64,000 nt of DNA, from positions 1 to 64,000 of the forward strand of contig NMRB01001202.1 in NCBI GenBank assembly GCA_002633025.1, in the 5' to 3' direction. Below are positions 44,661-56,651 of the stretch, piece after piece; the first letter of the stretch is position 1; every line of letters begins with the position of its first letter. This DNA comes from Notospermus geniculatus (lineage: Eukaryota; Nemertea; Pilidiophora; Heteronemertea; Lineidae). The translations under genes were made by a program, and so were the position numbers. The notes beneath the pieces are model-generated. The model saw only the letters and a program-made list of their open reading frames with translations, ran no database searches and was not told the DNA's origin.

Positions 44661-45758
44661 AATACATCATTGCGGCATGATTCTTGGAAATCATTGGCTA
44701 TCTATAACTTGTTACTAACAGTAACTACCGTTTTTATTCGCTTAAAACAGAATGGTGCCATATTGTACAAGCGATCAGCTAGGGCTTCGCTGAAACCGCC
44801 ATTCAAGTTTCGCTCTACACGGGATACCTGGTGGTACGACACGCATTCAGGATATTTACTAATCAATACGAACGGCGGTATATACCCGAACACCGTCAGA
44901 CTCTACAATCTCAAAAATAACTCTTTGCTATTTTGGCACTCAGTGAAATATAAAACGTCTTATTCTCTATGCAAAGATCAGAGTTTATATAACAGACGGA
45001 TTTTAGGTGTCTTCATTATTCTGCGCAGCAAAAAAAGAAAATTACGTTTTCTTCTTCTCGATCTGTTTAATCAGTCAGTCACGTACACGATGGAGGTACC
45101 GAAATTTGATCGTTGCCATCATTCGCCGATTGTGTCATCTCCAATTCTTCAGAAAGACAAAGTCTTGTTCACGTGCAAGTGGCGTTCTCCAGGAAGTGGA
45201 ACAGCAACTGTCCACACGATTTTATTTGTTAACACTAGTGGGACTACTAGATCAGTCATGTTGTCAAATACGTTTCCCTTGAAATTCCCACACGCATGTG
45301 AGAACATTGCATTTACAGTGTTCTCTGTTGTAGGTGACCTGATCCTTGACTGTAATATAAAAAAACACGGTTTCTTTCTTTTTCGTTTGAAAAACGGGTA
45401 TGCCGGTCAGATAGTTAGGGCAAAAACATTATATACCTATGGGCGCCCTATTGATTCGAAATGGAGTTACCAGCACCAAACGTTTTATCAGTGTTATGGT
45501 AAATTCACCGCATACGAGTATAAAATGGTATTTTTGGGTGTCGATGTGAAGTGTAAGACGATAAGACCATTGGTCGGGACTCGTTCCTTGAAGCCAATGA
45601 GGATTTCATACAGTGTGAAAACAGAGCGGGTATTTCGGATGTGCAGATTCAGTTTTGTTTTTACTCCGAATGGTAAAATAGTGATGTGTTTCTCTTACAC
45701 CCCCAAATACGACAGAAGTAGTGGTTTGCGATTCGTAGATGTGTACTCTCAAGACTGA
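44658..45758 (+). CDS. Unknown protein-coding-like open frame, about 360 residues, no ATG near its start
   Basis: The frame is open from just after a TGA at 44658-44660 to the TGA at 45756-45758. The only early start-like codon is TTG (44670); the first in-frame ATG is at 45090, about 140 codons in. The composition is protein-like: many aromatic, basic and beta-prone residues with recurring patterns such as RLYNLKNNSLLFW, FLLLDLFNQSVTYTMEVPKF, FLFRLKNGYAGQIVRAKTLY and FVFTPNGKIVMCF. These suggest a beta-propeller-like or all-beta fold, but I recognise no family. Acceptor-like sites (ttactaacag near 44722, cgcttaaaacag near 44750) would allow it to be a 3' terminal exon. A degenerate single-exon pseudogene is the alternative. 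Confidence 0.5.
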
Positions 45759-45814
45759 TGTTTGGTTTTTAACCACAACGAATAGAGAGCAGAAGACGAC
45801 ATATCGGGTTCCAG

Positions 45815-46219
45815 GGGTCATCCATAATTATCAACATTTACAAAAGCGTACAAAACGTACTCTTTTTGGCAACCCCCTGGCCCCTTCTGAAAGAGTGTAT
45901 ATTCAAAAAATGTTGATTTTTAAGGATATCAGGGTCTGTTAAACTGGCCCTGGAGTCATTAAAAATCAACATAAAAATCTGCTGATTTTATTGTGTTGAG
46001 CTGGTATTTGGGCCATGTGCACAGTGGGTCAACCATTGTGTGCGAAGTGGCGCTGAATGCATACCGGCCAACAATGGAACTATACGAACTGTGAAATTCC
46101 AAAGAATATTGGCCGACATTTTTTTTATTTCAAAAAGCGTACAAGGGCCATTAACCCCATCCCCCCGAGCGTACGTTTTGTACGGGTTTTGTTAATGTTG
46201 ATAATTATGGATGACCCTT
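45815..46219. mobile_element. MITE with about 48-base TIRs
   Basis: ggggtcatccataattatca at 45815 is inverted at about 46200-46219 (tgataattatggatgaccct). The arms include cgtacaaaacgtac. No frame inside. Confidence 0.85.
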
Positions 46220-46303
46220 ATATGGAAAATGTTGGTCGGTTTACGTTTTCAAGAGGCGAAAACACCAGGACCTTCAGGATAAAGTCGACGCCAAAAGGTC
46301 AAC

Positions 46304-47312
46304 CAGGGGCCATATTCATAAAACCCGGCTAAGCCTAGTTGGCAACTATTTTGAGCCTTAGCTGCCAACTAACCCTAGTTGGATACTAGTTGTTATTCAT
46401 AAAATACCGCTAAGCTTAGTTGATTGCTATGTTGACTGCTAACTTTAGAGGTGATCTTTGGTACCTCTAAGTCACTAGTTGGCAACTATATCCTTCATTT
46501 TGTATGTTTGCCTAGACGAATTCTTGAACTGGCAGAGTTGCATCGTGCATGAGGGAAAGAGTACTCAGAGACAGGCGTAATCCACTTGATATTTGTACTG
46601 ATGATGAATTGATTAAGAGATGTCGATTTTCGCGGAAAGGGGTCATGTTTATAACGGATTTAATAGCACATGAAATTCATCATCCAACGAGACGTAATCA
46701 TGCACTATTTCTGGATCAGCAGGTGCTGATTGCATTACAGTATTACGCAACAGGAACATCCAAATTGTTGTTGGCGACCCCACACAAGTCTCTAAACCAA
46801 CATCCTTCCAAGTTGTCAACAGTTAACAACTTCGTTGAGTTGCCTGAACAAGTTTATGTGATTAAAGATGGATTCTAAACAGTATCTGGACCATTGCAGG
46901 CGTTAAAGGTTGTGTTGATGGAACACGTAGGCCTAAATATTTGGATAGTTTCACCTCATTTTAATGAGGCTGAATTTGTCAACAGGAAAGGTCATCACCC
47001 CATAAACGTTCAACTGATAGGTGACCATAAGGGGAAATGGGTTAACATTGTGGCAAGCCGCCACAGTGTTAACCCATGCCATCCCTATTGAAAGTGAAAC
47101 TGACGCGTGTTGCTACTTGTGGTTTGGGACACGGCCAACTGCTATGTTAACAACCTACTATTCCTAGTTGACAACTACCTGGCACTGTCCCTAGCAGGGT
47201 TTTATGAATATGAAAATAGCAGAAAACTATGGAGCAGGCAACTAGGCATTTGGCAGCCTGCTAAGGCCTAGTTGGCTGCTAGTTTAGCAGGGTTTTATGA
47301 ATATGGCCCCTG
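46304..47312 (+). mobile_element. PIF/Harbinger-type element, internally deleted
   Basis: The ends caggggccatattcataaaa (46304) and the complement of ttttatgaatatggcccctg (47312) are inverted, and the subterminal regions share ttggcaactag-type repeats. It carries a decayed Harbinger transposase. I could not find a convincing 3-base target duplication. Confidence 0.8.
46549..47091 (+). pseudogene. PIF/Harbinger (HARBI1-like) transposase remnant
   Basis: The first part (46549-46878) has the family N-terminal pattern: RNPLDICTDDELIKRCRFSR, then RRNHALFLDQQVLIALQYYATG, a helical region preceding the DDE core. It stops at TAA 46876. The catalytic start GCVDGTHV is visible only after frame changes near 46905-46935. 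The frame at 46894-47091 then gives SPHFNEAEFVNRKGHHPINV and GDHKGK, matching the 'NEAEYVNRKGYHSINVQ..CD' block with its second catalytic Asp. The third acidic residue and the C-terminal part are missing. It cannot encode an active enzyme. Confidence 0.82.
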
Positions 47313-47451
47313 ATCTCTGACACAAACTCCACCTTAGACCCATTCTTTAAGTACCGAATTTTTCAGCATTAGATGGCAAGCATGCTTGCTAAATAAGGAC
47401 GAAAAAGGGAACTGCTCGGCAAGCATGCTTGCCAAATAAACCCGGCCTAAC

Positions 47452-47887
47452 AAAAATTCATTTTTAGCTCGCATTGTGTTTTTTGTGATTACATTATAAA
47501 TAGTAGAGTAGTTGCGCCGATTAGACATGTGAAGTCTGTACGTGTGTGTTGCATTTTTTGGCCACAGTTGTCTGTATCTGTACAATAATGCATAGTGTAC
47601 GTGTAATGTGACAAGATTTAGTACATGTACATGTACATGTAGGTACATGCTGATTTAATTTCTTGTGCTTTTAATTTTTTTTTTATTCTTTTGATATTTT
47701 TTATTATTGTTCAACGTAGCACCAAAAGTAGATACTTTTGGTATCTTGGTACCGGTTGTCGTGGCGTCAATGAAGAAAACACTGGGAGTGTCATCCGCTG
47801 ACTTCAGTTTTATTGTCCCAGATCAATGGAAATACCACCATGTAAAAACTGCAAGATACAACAGGAATTGCCATAAGACAACAGACA
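47452..47887 (+). repeat. Unclassified dispersed repeat R, copy 1 (5' part)
   Basis: It aligns with 49258-49706 at about 97 percent by eye. Landmarks are attcatttttagctcgcatt, (gtacat)n and a short frame APKVDTFGILVPVVVASMKK. It stops where the element at 47890-48661 begins. Confidence 0.88.
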
Positions 47888-47889
47888 AT

Positions 47890-48661
47890 GGCTGATATTC
47901 ATAAAAACTAGCAAGTGCTTAGAAGCATCTGCTTGCTAGCATCTGCTATCTCACCAAGAATTAAGCAGAAGCATGTGCTTAATACTTAGTATCATATTCA
48001 TAAAAAATAGCATTTGCTTGAGGTGCTTGACTTGCAAGTCTCAAGCAAATGCTTGACTCCTTCAGGACAATCAGGTTTTAAAGTGTTGCATAAGTTTGGT
48101 TATAAGTGATGGTGGGCCTGTAACGAGTTATTTGGTAAGAGATATCCTTTTGTTATTGAGAAAACGGGCTGTCTCAGGCCCTTAGCTAGCATAGGGACAG
48201 GGGGCAAATGCCCCCCCCCCGGCAAATTTTGCCATACCATGCCATGTCACGTCATTATGTCATGTCAGGTCGGGGAGGGGGCCAGACACCCCCACTTCCG
48301 CAAAACCGCCTGACGACATGATTTTCTACGCATATAAATCTTTCTCTTCCTTTCAACAAGCTGAATAAACGCTGTCAGGGCAAAGAGTTCTGCTCCTTGC
48401 AACTTTAAGCTTGGTCTGGAGCAACCTTGAAAATTCTAAGTGTATGCTTGTAAGCAGATGCTTTTTACGACACTTTATGAATATGAACTTTAGCAAATGC
48501 TTTCCAGTATAGCATTGACTAAATGCTCAAAAAGCAGATGCTTTACCTAGTAGCAGAAGCTGATAAGTATAAGCATTAGCTCAGGTTTTATGAATATCGC
48601 GCCTAGTATATGCTTAAAAATCTAAGTAAAAGCACATGCTTAACTTTTATGAATATCAGCC
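47890..48661. mobile_element. TIR element 'ggctgatattcataaaa'
   Basis: ggctgatattcataaaa (47890) and ttttatgaatatcagcc (ending 48661) are perfect inverts. The interior is full of 'aagcatttgctta'-type repeats. The terminal attcataaaa links it to the Harbinger-type ends at 46304. It truncates repeat R copy 1. Confidence 0.82.
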
Positions 48662-49257
48662 ATTATCGTAAGACGAATAATAAGTGTGGACAGAAAATTC
48701 ACTGGATTAGGTGTAACATCTGTGAGTGTTTCTGTAGCTGAGTGTTCCCCAACAAACACACAGGTGGACAGTAGCCTGTCGTGGACTCCATACCTCCGGC
48801 AAAAATCCAACAGGGTTACGACGCCGGTAATGATATAGATGATATAGATTTCCACCAATGGCGAAGGTGTGGTCAATTTCAGTCGGCAATCGGTCGGCGA
48901 CCGGTATCAGTTCCTTGCGATCGTATTCAATCGCATGCCATGCAAGTCGCAAAGCAGAAAATCAACAGTGGATTCCTAGCTTAACTCTATTTCTTTGGCG
49001 ACTTTAAGATCCGTTACTACTGACAGATGAGTACCGGTACGCAGATTGGCCTTCGTGGTGTGTGTTGAATTTCTGCATTGAACCGAGTAGTAGTGCGACT
49101 GAAACTGAATGTGAAAGATACAGTGAACTTGAGTTTACTGTATACCGGTATGCCATCGGCTGACAGCCTCATATTTTATGTTTTCTAAGGTATACAACAA
49201 AAACAGGGCTGCTTATCATGGTAGGTTATTCGTAAGCCACTAGTCGTTCGTCATTAA
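48662..49257. other. Stretch between repeat copies, possible transposon coding remnant on minus
   Basis: The minus strand at 48707-48952 is open but I recognise no family. The segment lies between a TIR element and repeat R copy 2. Confidence 0.35.
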
Positions 49258-50225
49258 CAAAAATTCATTTTTAGCTCGCATTGTGTTTTTTTGTGATTAC
49301 ATTATAAATAGTAGTTGCGCCGATTAGACATGTGAAGTCTGTACGTGTGTGTTGCATTTTTTGGCCACAGTTGTCTGTATCTGTACAATATAAGCATAGT
49401 GTACGTGTAATGTGACAAGATTTAGTACATGTACATGTACATGTACATGTAGGTACATGCTGATTTAATTTCTTGTGCTTTTATTTTTTTTTTTATTCTT
49501 TTGATATTTTTTATTATTGTTCAACGTAGCACCAAAAGTAGATACTTTTGGTATCTTGGTACCGGTTGTCGTGGCGTCAATGAAGAAAACACTGGGAGTG
49601 TCATCCGCTGATTTCAGTTTTATTGTCCCAGATCAATGGAAATACCGCCATGTAAAAACTGCAAGATACAACAGGAATTGCCATAAGACAACAGACAATG
49701 ACATTACAGATCATGTGGGTTAAAGGTTGCCTAAAGAACAGTATTTTGGGATAACCTACACTGACACACCAAGTTGGCAGTTACATGCAGCTCATACCAC
49801 CATGCACATCAATAAATGGCCCAAGTGCCATCACTTAGCAACTTCATGCCTTTAGCACATCGACATCAATAACAGGCAGTACATCCACGTACATCAAGCA
49901 AGATGCATCATGGCACTCACTGCATGCTGCTGCCACCTGGTGCATTACACGAACACCAACATCGAAATGGCTTCGTAGAAATTCGCCTTACAAAACCTCA
50001 TTTTACAGTGCATCTTTTTCTGTGCTTTATTTCAGCACGGTTCTAGTTGTTCTATAAACACTATACATCATATTTACCTCTATCCCGTCGTCGTCGGGGA
50101 AAGTCAAGAGCAAAATTATGAACGGCTAAAAGCCGGGATGCCACGAGGGGCAACCGCGTGTAAAAATGTCAAGTATTGGGCGGAAGTACAGTGGCGCCCC
50201 CAAGGCGACCGAAACGGCGGGAAAG
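49258..50225 (+). repeat. Dispersed repeat R, copy 2, interrupted
   Basis: The 5' half matches 47452-47887, and the 3' half (49637-50225) matches 62228-62713, including ctaaaagccgggatgccacg and gtggcgcccccaaggcgacc. The sequence continues after the insertion at 50871-50925. A short frame PRGATACKNVKYWAEVQW is shared; function unknown. Confidence 0.88.
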
Positions 50226-50860
50226 CATTGTGTCCACACAGGTTGCGCAAGACTGCTGTTGAGACTGCTTTGCACAGACCTGTGTCCGCGCGCGGCGCAT
50301 CACACACAAATTTGTTAGTTTCTAAATACGCTAGCCACATCACAACTTGAACTGGGTGATCACGTGATCTACTCCGCCACGAAAGTAGATCCTAGGAAAA
50401 TAGTGATACGAGGCTTATTTCGTGCAGACTTTGCAAATAATTGACTGATTTTTCATTTCTGATGAGAACTTGCCATAGACATGACATTGTTGAGAAGAAA
50501 AGGACGATATTTGGATTATGACCCCGGCAGCTGTCAAGCTGTGTGGCAGAGTCGGAGGGGCAGACTGAGTGCTGTAGGCCTAGTGTGTGACGACGCACCA
50601 ACGCAGCTGTCAGTGGCTAGTATGACATGTACAGCATATCTAGGCCTATGTATGTCATAATCATGACGGATAATGTGATACCCACACACGGAGACATCCT
50701 TGGTAGGCCTATCTCATAAGATTCTGATATTTGTACACTCGAAGCGAGGGATCGACCGCCATCTTGAAAATGGAACAAGTAGTCCTGAAGTATCCCATGA
50801 TTCCTTGAGCGCGCGGTGACAGATCGGTGCGAGGTACGATGCGCCATCTGTCGTGACAAT
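50226..50860. mobile_element. 635-bp insertion with 10-bp TSD
   Basis: ggcgggaaag is present at 50216-50225 and 50861-50870 but once at 62705-62714 in the uninterrupted copy of repeat R. The ends (cattgtg... and ...gacaat) are only weakly inverted. A 10-base TSD fits Mutator-like elements. No coding sequence is recognised. Confidence 0.85.
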
Positions 50861-50925
50861 GGCGGGAAAGAGAAAAACACCAGATCATAATTACGGCATG
50901 GATGGGCCGCTACACGCCGGTATTT

Positions 50926-51355
50926 GATATTTTGATATTTTTGGTTCTTTGGTACATGTAGAACCAAATAGACAAGTAGATGTCTTTATCTATTTTTGGT
51001 AGGACATACATGTACGCTTTTCTTCGTTGCGCAGCTTATACCTAATATTTTTATGCAGATATGGCCAGAAAACTGAGGAAGTACAGGCGGGACCACCGGG
51101 AAAAGACATCGCGAGGCTTGGAATAGGCGACTGAGGAAAGTTTCCGTGGACTTTGTTGGTCCTTCCTGTTGTTTTAACGCTTAATACCTATCAAAGGAAT
51201 GCTGGACTACATGCTCAGGATTTTCAGTACCTGCAGCAAAGTTACTAATGTAGTCCCTTCATGGAGTAAAAGTCCATGATTGTGACCGAATCGGAACATG
51301 TACGATTCAACTGAAATAAATTCTAAGTTCCCTCAAGTAATGTCTGACTTACTTA
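50926..51355. other. Non-coding stretch, nothing recognised
   Basis: A short palindrome near 50945-50975 (ttggttct/agaaccaa) is the only structure seen. Confidence 0.35.
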
Positions 51356-51486
51356 ATAGGTATCCGCCACGGGTTACTGACGGACTAAGTACATGTACGT
51401 ACGTGCGGCAGTAACCCCATGCATGCGTTATGCATTGATCGTATCGTAGTCGTACGTAGTCGTCAGTAATCCTTGGCGGATACCTA
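51356..51486. mobile_element. MITE 'taggtatccgccacgg'
   Basis: taggtatccgccacgggtta at the left is inverted at 51463-51486. A solo right end of the family (cgtcagtaatccgtggcgga) lies at 53295-53321 in an intron of the calmodulin-like gene. Confidence 0.82.
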
Positions 51487-51503
51487 CATGTATTTAGACT
51501 GTT

Positions 51504-51544
51504 CTTGGAGGAATTATACTGACACTTAGTGTAATTCCTCCAAG
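51504..51544. repeat. Hairpin cttggaggaattata, second copy
   Basis: Same palindrome as 5195-5231, here with a slightly longer loop. Confidence 0.8.
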
Positions 51545-51549
51545 GACTG

Positions 51550-52761
51550 TTCGAAAAACCGATCCGAAAGCATGCTACTGAATTTCACGCCTGCTTTTTT
51601 TAAACCCGCTTTTTTCGTTTGTCCGTTTTTCACTGAGGCGTACTAAATGGATTTAATGCTAGGTCAGACCGACCTTGTGACGGAACAAAACGGGCCGCGA
51701 CTGACTTTTCCGGATAACTTCACGTCTGAGGTACGACCGTGCAGAACAAATCAGTCGCCGATATGTCATGAGATGACTGCAGTTGCGTCGCACCTGCGAC
51801 TATTGGCATCAGTCGCCGATGAAAAAGATCACGAATCGCAAGAGTTGAACATGTTCAACTTCTGTGTCATCCCGACGGGGTAATCCATCGCAGTTGAACT
51901 GACTCGAATTACGATTCCCTGCGTGCGCATGTCGCCTGTTCCACGATGACCGCACACGTTTTCCCTTTTGCGACCTGACCGTGATTACGTCACTTGATGC
52001 CGACTGTTCCGTCGCAGCATTACATAAATCCTCACCGGTGACTTGTCCGTATTATTTAGTGTACTGAAGTACCATACTCAATTGATAATATTACATTTTT
52101 TACATTCAATGATAAAATATCTCGAAAAATAATGTGACATCTAAAAAGTGCAAAAAATTGTACATGCAATTTTTGTTCCGATCTTATACATGTAAGAGTG
52201 GTTACTCAAGTGGCTAATAGATGGCGACAACTGGCACCGTGACGTCACTGTCGCAGTTTTATACTCTAATGTACGTCATAGTGGGCGATCATCATGGACC
52301 GAATTTCAGAAATTCTTAAGACTGCTTCGTGTTCGAATTCAAGGTTCGAGGAGTATATACATGTACATGTATTTAAAACCGATGCGGGGAGTTCCGGAAA
52401 ATACAACTACAGTTCTTCGTTGTGATAGTAACATATAGGCCTACATACGGTACCATGGAGCCATCTTTGAATTCACGATCGACTCTTGTGATTTCCCTGG
52501 GAAATATTACCACTAATATCCATAGTTTGCCCTCCATCGATGCCGTTCCTACAAGTGTGAAAGGAAAGAATGTCCCCAGGAAAAACTGTCCCAGCAACAA
52601 AAGATCCTATTGTAACATTCTAATCTCCGGTGATTGGCTTCTATAGCCATGCACCTTAATCCGTCATTGATCAATAGAAGCGGACACTTTTTACAGGGGG
52701 GTATTTTTTACTGTTACACCTGAACGGCACGCGGAAAAATATTGCTCTGTCCAGTTCTCTA
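51550..52761. other. Intergenic stretch 3' of calmodulin-like gene A
   Basis: No exon is recognised. Since gene A is on the minus strand, 52700-52761 is its 3' UTR start; no AATAAA is obvious. Confidence 0.4.
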
Positions 52762-52796
52762 TTATTGCTTGCCTGGCGACATCATCTTACAAAATT
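52762..52796 (-). CDS. Calmodulin-like gene A, terminal exon
   Basis: After acceptor ctctgatttcag the exon encodes (E)FCKMMSPGKQ and TAA. It completes EF-hand 4 (YDEF) and replaces the usual calmodulin tail (VQMMTAK) with a slightly longer one. The incoming phase of 1 matches the donor at 52957. Confidence 0.85.
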
Positions 52797-52956
52797 CTGA
52801 AATCAGAGAAGAGACAAGTGTAGGAGCTAGACGGAACCGGAAACGCCGAGACTGTTTGACGTTTTGAAATAGAATTCGAATTAGGTATGATACCAATATC
52901 CGGTGCTCAAGGTAGAGATGTGAGTACATCAAAAATACTGAAGTAATACACTGTAC

Positions 52957-53199
52957 CATCATAATTGACTTGTCCATCCCCATCAGTGTCAGCCTCCCTG
53001 ATCATCTCATCCACCTCGTCATCGGTCAGTTTCTCGCCGAGGTTGGTCATGACGTGCCGTAACTCTGCCGCGCTGATGAAACCATTGCCGTCCTTGTCGA
53101 ACACGCGGAATGCCTCCCTGAGCTCCTCTTCGTCGTCTCCTTCCTTCAACTTCCGTGCCATCATTTCTAAAAACTCCGTGAAGTCTATCGTACCGTTCC
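52957..53199 (-). CDS. Calmodulin-like gene A, exon for EF2 end, EF3 and EF4
   Basis: The exon lies between acceptor ctttcatttag and donor gatg|gtacag. It encodes [18 protein letters not shown], a linker [10 protein letters not shown]3 loop [12 protein letters not shown], and EF4 loop start [11 protein letters not shown]. All Ca2+-coordinating positions of EF2-EF4 are canonical, so the product should bind four Ca2+ ions and act as a cytoplasmic Ca2+ sensor like calmodulin. The linker between EF2 and EF3 is more acidic than calmodulin's KMKDTDSEEE. The intron positions (inside the glycine of EF loops 2 and 4) are those of animal calmodulin genes. Whole gene A: 55689-55713, 54436-54579, 52957-53199, 52762-52796; the ATG exon is not identified. 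Confidence 0.93.
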
Positions 53200-53649
53200 C
53201 TAAATGAAAGAACGTAAATAGATCAGTGAAAATTCTAACGCTTCTCGATTTTTTACTTTTTTTATGCATTGATCTTATCGTAGTCGTACATATTCGTCAG
53301 TAATCCGTGGCGGATACCTAATAAGGCCTTGTTCAGGTCTATACTCTGATTTAAGATAATCATACAATCATGCACACGTAACTGGCCAATTTGTGGTTTG
53401 TCATGTTTGTGGTTAGGTTCTATTGCAAGGTAAAATGAGTGCAAATATGACTGAAAAGCACTTTACAACCTCAGGTCATCCCCACTCCTACCACAAAATA
53501 TAGACTGCTCCCTGGCTCCGATAACCCTGGATCAATTTCGTTGTCATGGTTGTGACCAAAACTGAAAACAATGTCTGTAGAAGCCACAGCAGTGAAATGT
53601 GACTTCAAGCCTGAAGGCACAATTTTCCGTGGCCTAAACCGGCCATGGA

Positions 53650-54080
53650 CCTCATTCACAAAGCATACATTTCGTATTCGTGTTTCGTCAGGTTTGATCT
53701 GACGAAACACGAAGTACGAAATACGAAATTCAACTTCATTTCCATGACATAATTAAATGTATTTCTGGAGATGGTTGGTGCCACAAACATCCCTGCTATC
53801 AGTGCTTCTTTTAACATATCATGTAAGACCGAGAGAGTTTCATAATGGCGCGTCTTGAATTTTTAAATGTCCACTTCGTATCTACGAAGTGGAAACGAAA
53901 GATATTCAAAAAAGTTTGATATATACACCATAATTCTATCGGTCTAACGTCATACGCTAAAAGACGCTCTTGCAGCAGGCGATATTTGTGGTACCAAGCA
54001 TCTCCTGAAATAGATTACGTCATGGAAATGAAGTCCAATTTCGTATTTCGTACTTCGTGTTTCGTCAGATTTGCGAAACC
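53650..54080. repeat. Foldback repeats of 'cgaaacacgaagtacgaaat' in intron
   Basis: 53671-53731 is a hairpin; 53699-53749 is inverted at 54020-54068. Together they form a three-part palindromic cluster in the intron between EF-hand exons of gene A. Confidence 0.75.
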
Positions 54081-54364
54081 TCACTAATCACGTACCATCA
54101 TCTGGTGCTCACCAGTCTATCTGGCCTAACGGCCATCTAGCGGCAGCCTGGTTCGAATCCATCACATTTCCCGTTTCTAAGGGGGTGAGAGCCTCAGCCA
54201 ATCATCGGGGCGCGAAGGAAAATCGACGTGCCAATCAACATCCATGTTACAAATTCGAGCGTGAAGAGCAAAGAAAGTGTCCAACGGTGATTTGTTTCGC
54301 GAGTTCTGATTGGCTCGGAGGCGGGGTCAAGTAGGGGTCAGGTTCATTAATAATTTATGCATTA

Positions 54365-54601
<237 letters not shown>

Positions 54602-54652
54602 TCAGCGATCTGACGAAATGTGTCTGCCGTGGTGCACACATGATGTACGTAC

Positions 54653-54934
54653 ATCTATATAATAATGCTGGAAGTCGGCTCAATAAAGTCACACTTAGAA
54701 GCTTTGTTTTGTCTCGAAATCCGGCATGGTAATAGAGGATACCATATCCTGATGCAACGGGTGGTTTAATTTGTGAAGATGACTTTGTTCTGGTAGCAAT
54801 TGTACTTTTTTAACAGTGTTGTTCAATTGCTTTCTAAATTCTCCCTACCGAACACCGTGTTGCACCAATTCCAGCCGTGCCGTGCATTCCAACCTCGGCC
54901 AAACTCAGAATCGCCGATTGCCGCGGGTTTTTGC
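54653..54934 (+). repeat. Interspersed repeat, copy 2 (partner of 14453-14735)
   Basis: A direct copy of the repeat at 14.5 kb, inserted in the intron between the microexon and the EF1 exon of calmodulin-like gene A. Confidence 0.85.
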
Positions 54935-55307
54935 TAGTGTACATCTAATGTAGGAAGAACTGGGCCTTCCGTAAAAACTGAACTACTGGAGACTGGGATT
55001 GTTTAATTAATACATGACTGTATATTACAAACGTTTTAAAATGGGTATATTACAAACGTTTTCAAAACAGGGACAGGGCTCAAGGGGCATTACATTCAAA
55101 TACTTGGGACTGCTGGACCGGACACGAACCGGATGCGTGTGGCAGTACATGCAGTTTAAAGCTAGTACGTTTAGCTGACACGCGGAATGCGGAACGCGGA
55201 AGCGGAAAATGCAATGCATTTTCGCATACAACATACATGTATCGCTTCCGCCGGGGATTCCGCGTCCCTATACCGCATTCCGAATGTCTAGTAAACGCAG
55301 CTTAACG

Positions 55308-55440
55308 CCCGCTATACACGATCAAATTTTTCATCCAATTTTCTGAATATGCTCAATAAAGGCCTACATGCGGGTTTCTACATTGAAGCCCCAATAGGCC
55401 CGGAATCTGAATTTCAAAAAAATTGGATGACCGCCTGCAG
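55308..55440. mobile_element. Partial MITE 'cgcccgctatacacgatc'
   Basis: The left end matches the end at 63862-63880 (gcccgctgtacacgatc). The right side contains aaaaaaattggatgaccg, a weak inverse of ttcatccaattttctga. It sits in the same intron of gene A. Confidence 0.55.
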
Positions 55441-55688
55441 AAAACTGAGGGACTAGGTCTAATCAAAGGGGGTCGTTTTTCGTCACTTGAGGACTCTTGA
55501 GTTGTGATCCTTGGGAAAACGGAAAACGCTATATGCACTAGTCTTGCAAATTGCAGGGATTATTTGTTGTGCTGTACAGGAAAATCGCTGCAATTTGCAG
55601 TTTCATAGCTTTCTCCATTTTCTCAAGGGTCACAATTCAGATTCCTCAATTGACGAAAACGAAGCTCCTTTGACAGACGTAAACTTAC

Positions 55689-55713
55689 CTGTAATCTGGT
55701 CTTCCGTGAGCTC
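55689..55713 (-). CDS. Calmodulin-like gene A, 25-base microexon
   Basis: On the minus strand ctgtccatttcag|gagctcacgg...ttacag|gtaagt gives a 25-base exon encoding ELTEDQIT plus the first base of Glu. Spliced to 54579 it reads ELTEDQITEFKEAF, the calmodulin N terminus (cf. QLTEEQIAEFKEAF). Vertebrate calmodulin has a comparable short second exon after an ATG-only first exon. The initiating exon must end on a codon boundary; I did not find it. Confidence 0.85.
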
Positions 55714-55719
55714 CTGAAA

Positions 55720-56060
55720 TGGACAGAGCAAGCAGATACATTTACACCAAGCAGGGGGAATCGAAGAGTGAATAGATACCTTGCCGAAGTCGGCCACAGA
55801 GGATAATAGCAAAGCCTGAATGTACAATATTGGTGTACATGTACATCTTGTCTTAAAACCTGCAGAAACAGAAAAACTTGCCAATGTCTCACATACATGT
55901 ATCATAATCATAGTAATACATCATAAGTAATTATACATCATAACAAATTGAGACATGAAAACTTTCATTTATTGCAATTACAGCTTTTTCAGTATTGCAA
56001 TTACAGCTTTTTCAGTGCACACATGTCAATGTACATCCTTGGACCATTGCCATGACTGTA
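55720..56060. other. Presumed intron or 5' flank of calmodulin-like gene A
   Basis: No start exon with a clean ATG and donor is seen. A 20-base direct duplication (attgcaattacagctttttcag) lies at 55972-56013. Confidence 0.4.
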
Positions 56061-56159
56061 CAGACTCGCCTTTTTCGGATTCCTCGCTATAACGAACCCC
56101 TCGCTATAACGAACTTTACCCTTGGATCCCAAGCAGTTCGTTATAGCGAGGTTGCACTG
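56061..56159. mobile_element. Pogo/Tigger-type MITE, TA-flanked
   Basis: Right end ttcgttatagcgaggttgcactg, left end diverged (cagactcgcc... cctcgctataacgaa); TA flanks at 56059-56060 and 56160-56161. Related to 13591-13717 by the ctcg(c/t)tata core. Confidence 0.72.
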
Positions 56160-56161
56160 TA

Positions 56162-56650
56162 TTTCATTGAAATAAAAAGTGTGGAGATAATATATTTGAA
56201 AAATAGTAACTAAGGCAGAAATTCTCATTATATTTATTTCAATGTCCCATAGCCTTTCATTCCTCTTGGAAATCTTCAGTGGGAATGAAGACATATTATT
56301 TACATGAGATACATGTATATACGTACACATAACCTGTCCCAGAGCAAGTTCAGGCAAAATGTTCAAATAATACCAGGATTACAATAGGCCCTATTTTAAA
56401 AAAGGGGTTAATTATTGAAGCGAATGAAGCGAAGCTCTAAACGGTAGGTAAGATCAAAGCAGAAATTCCTTAATCACTCTGACAAGCCTGTGCAAAATCA
56501 TTATACTATTAACGGGTTCGTTCCGGTTTAAACCTGTTAATGAAGTACCGGTAATTTTCCTGAATCTGTCTTCTAGTTGTTGACTCACTTCTCATTTTAA
56601 AGAATGGAAAAAACTGAAATTTGCCTCCCCACATGAATCTAATATTTCAT
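56162..56650. other. Non-coding stretch
   Basis: No exon or repeat is recognised. Confidence 0.35.
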
Positions 56651-56651
56651 T

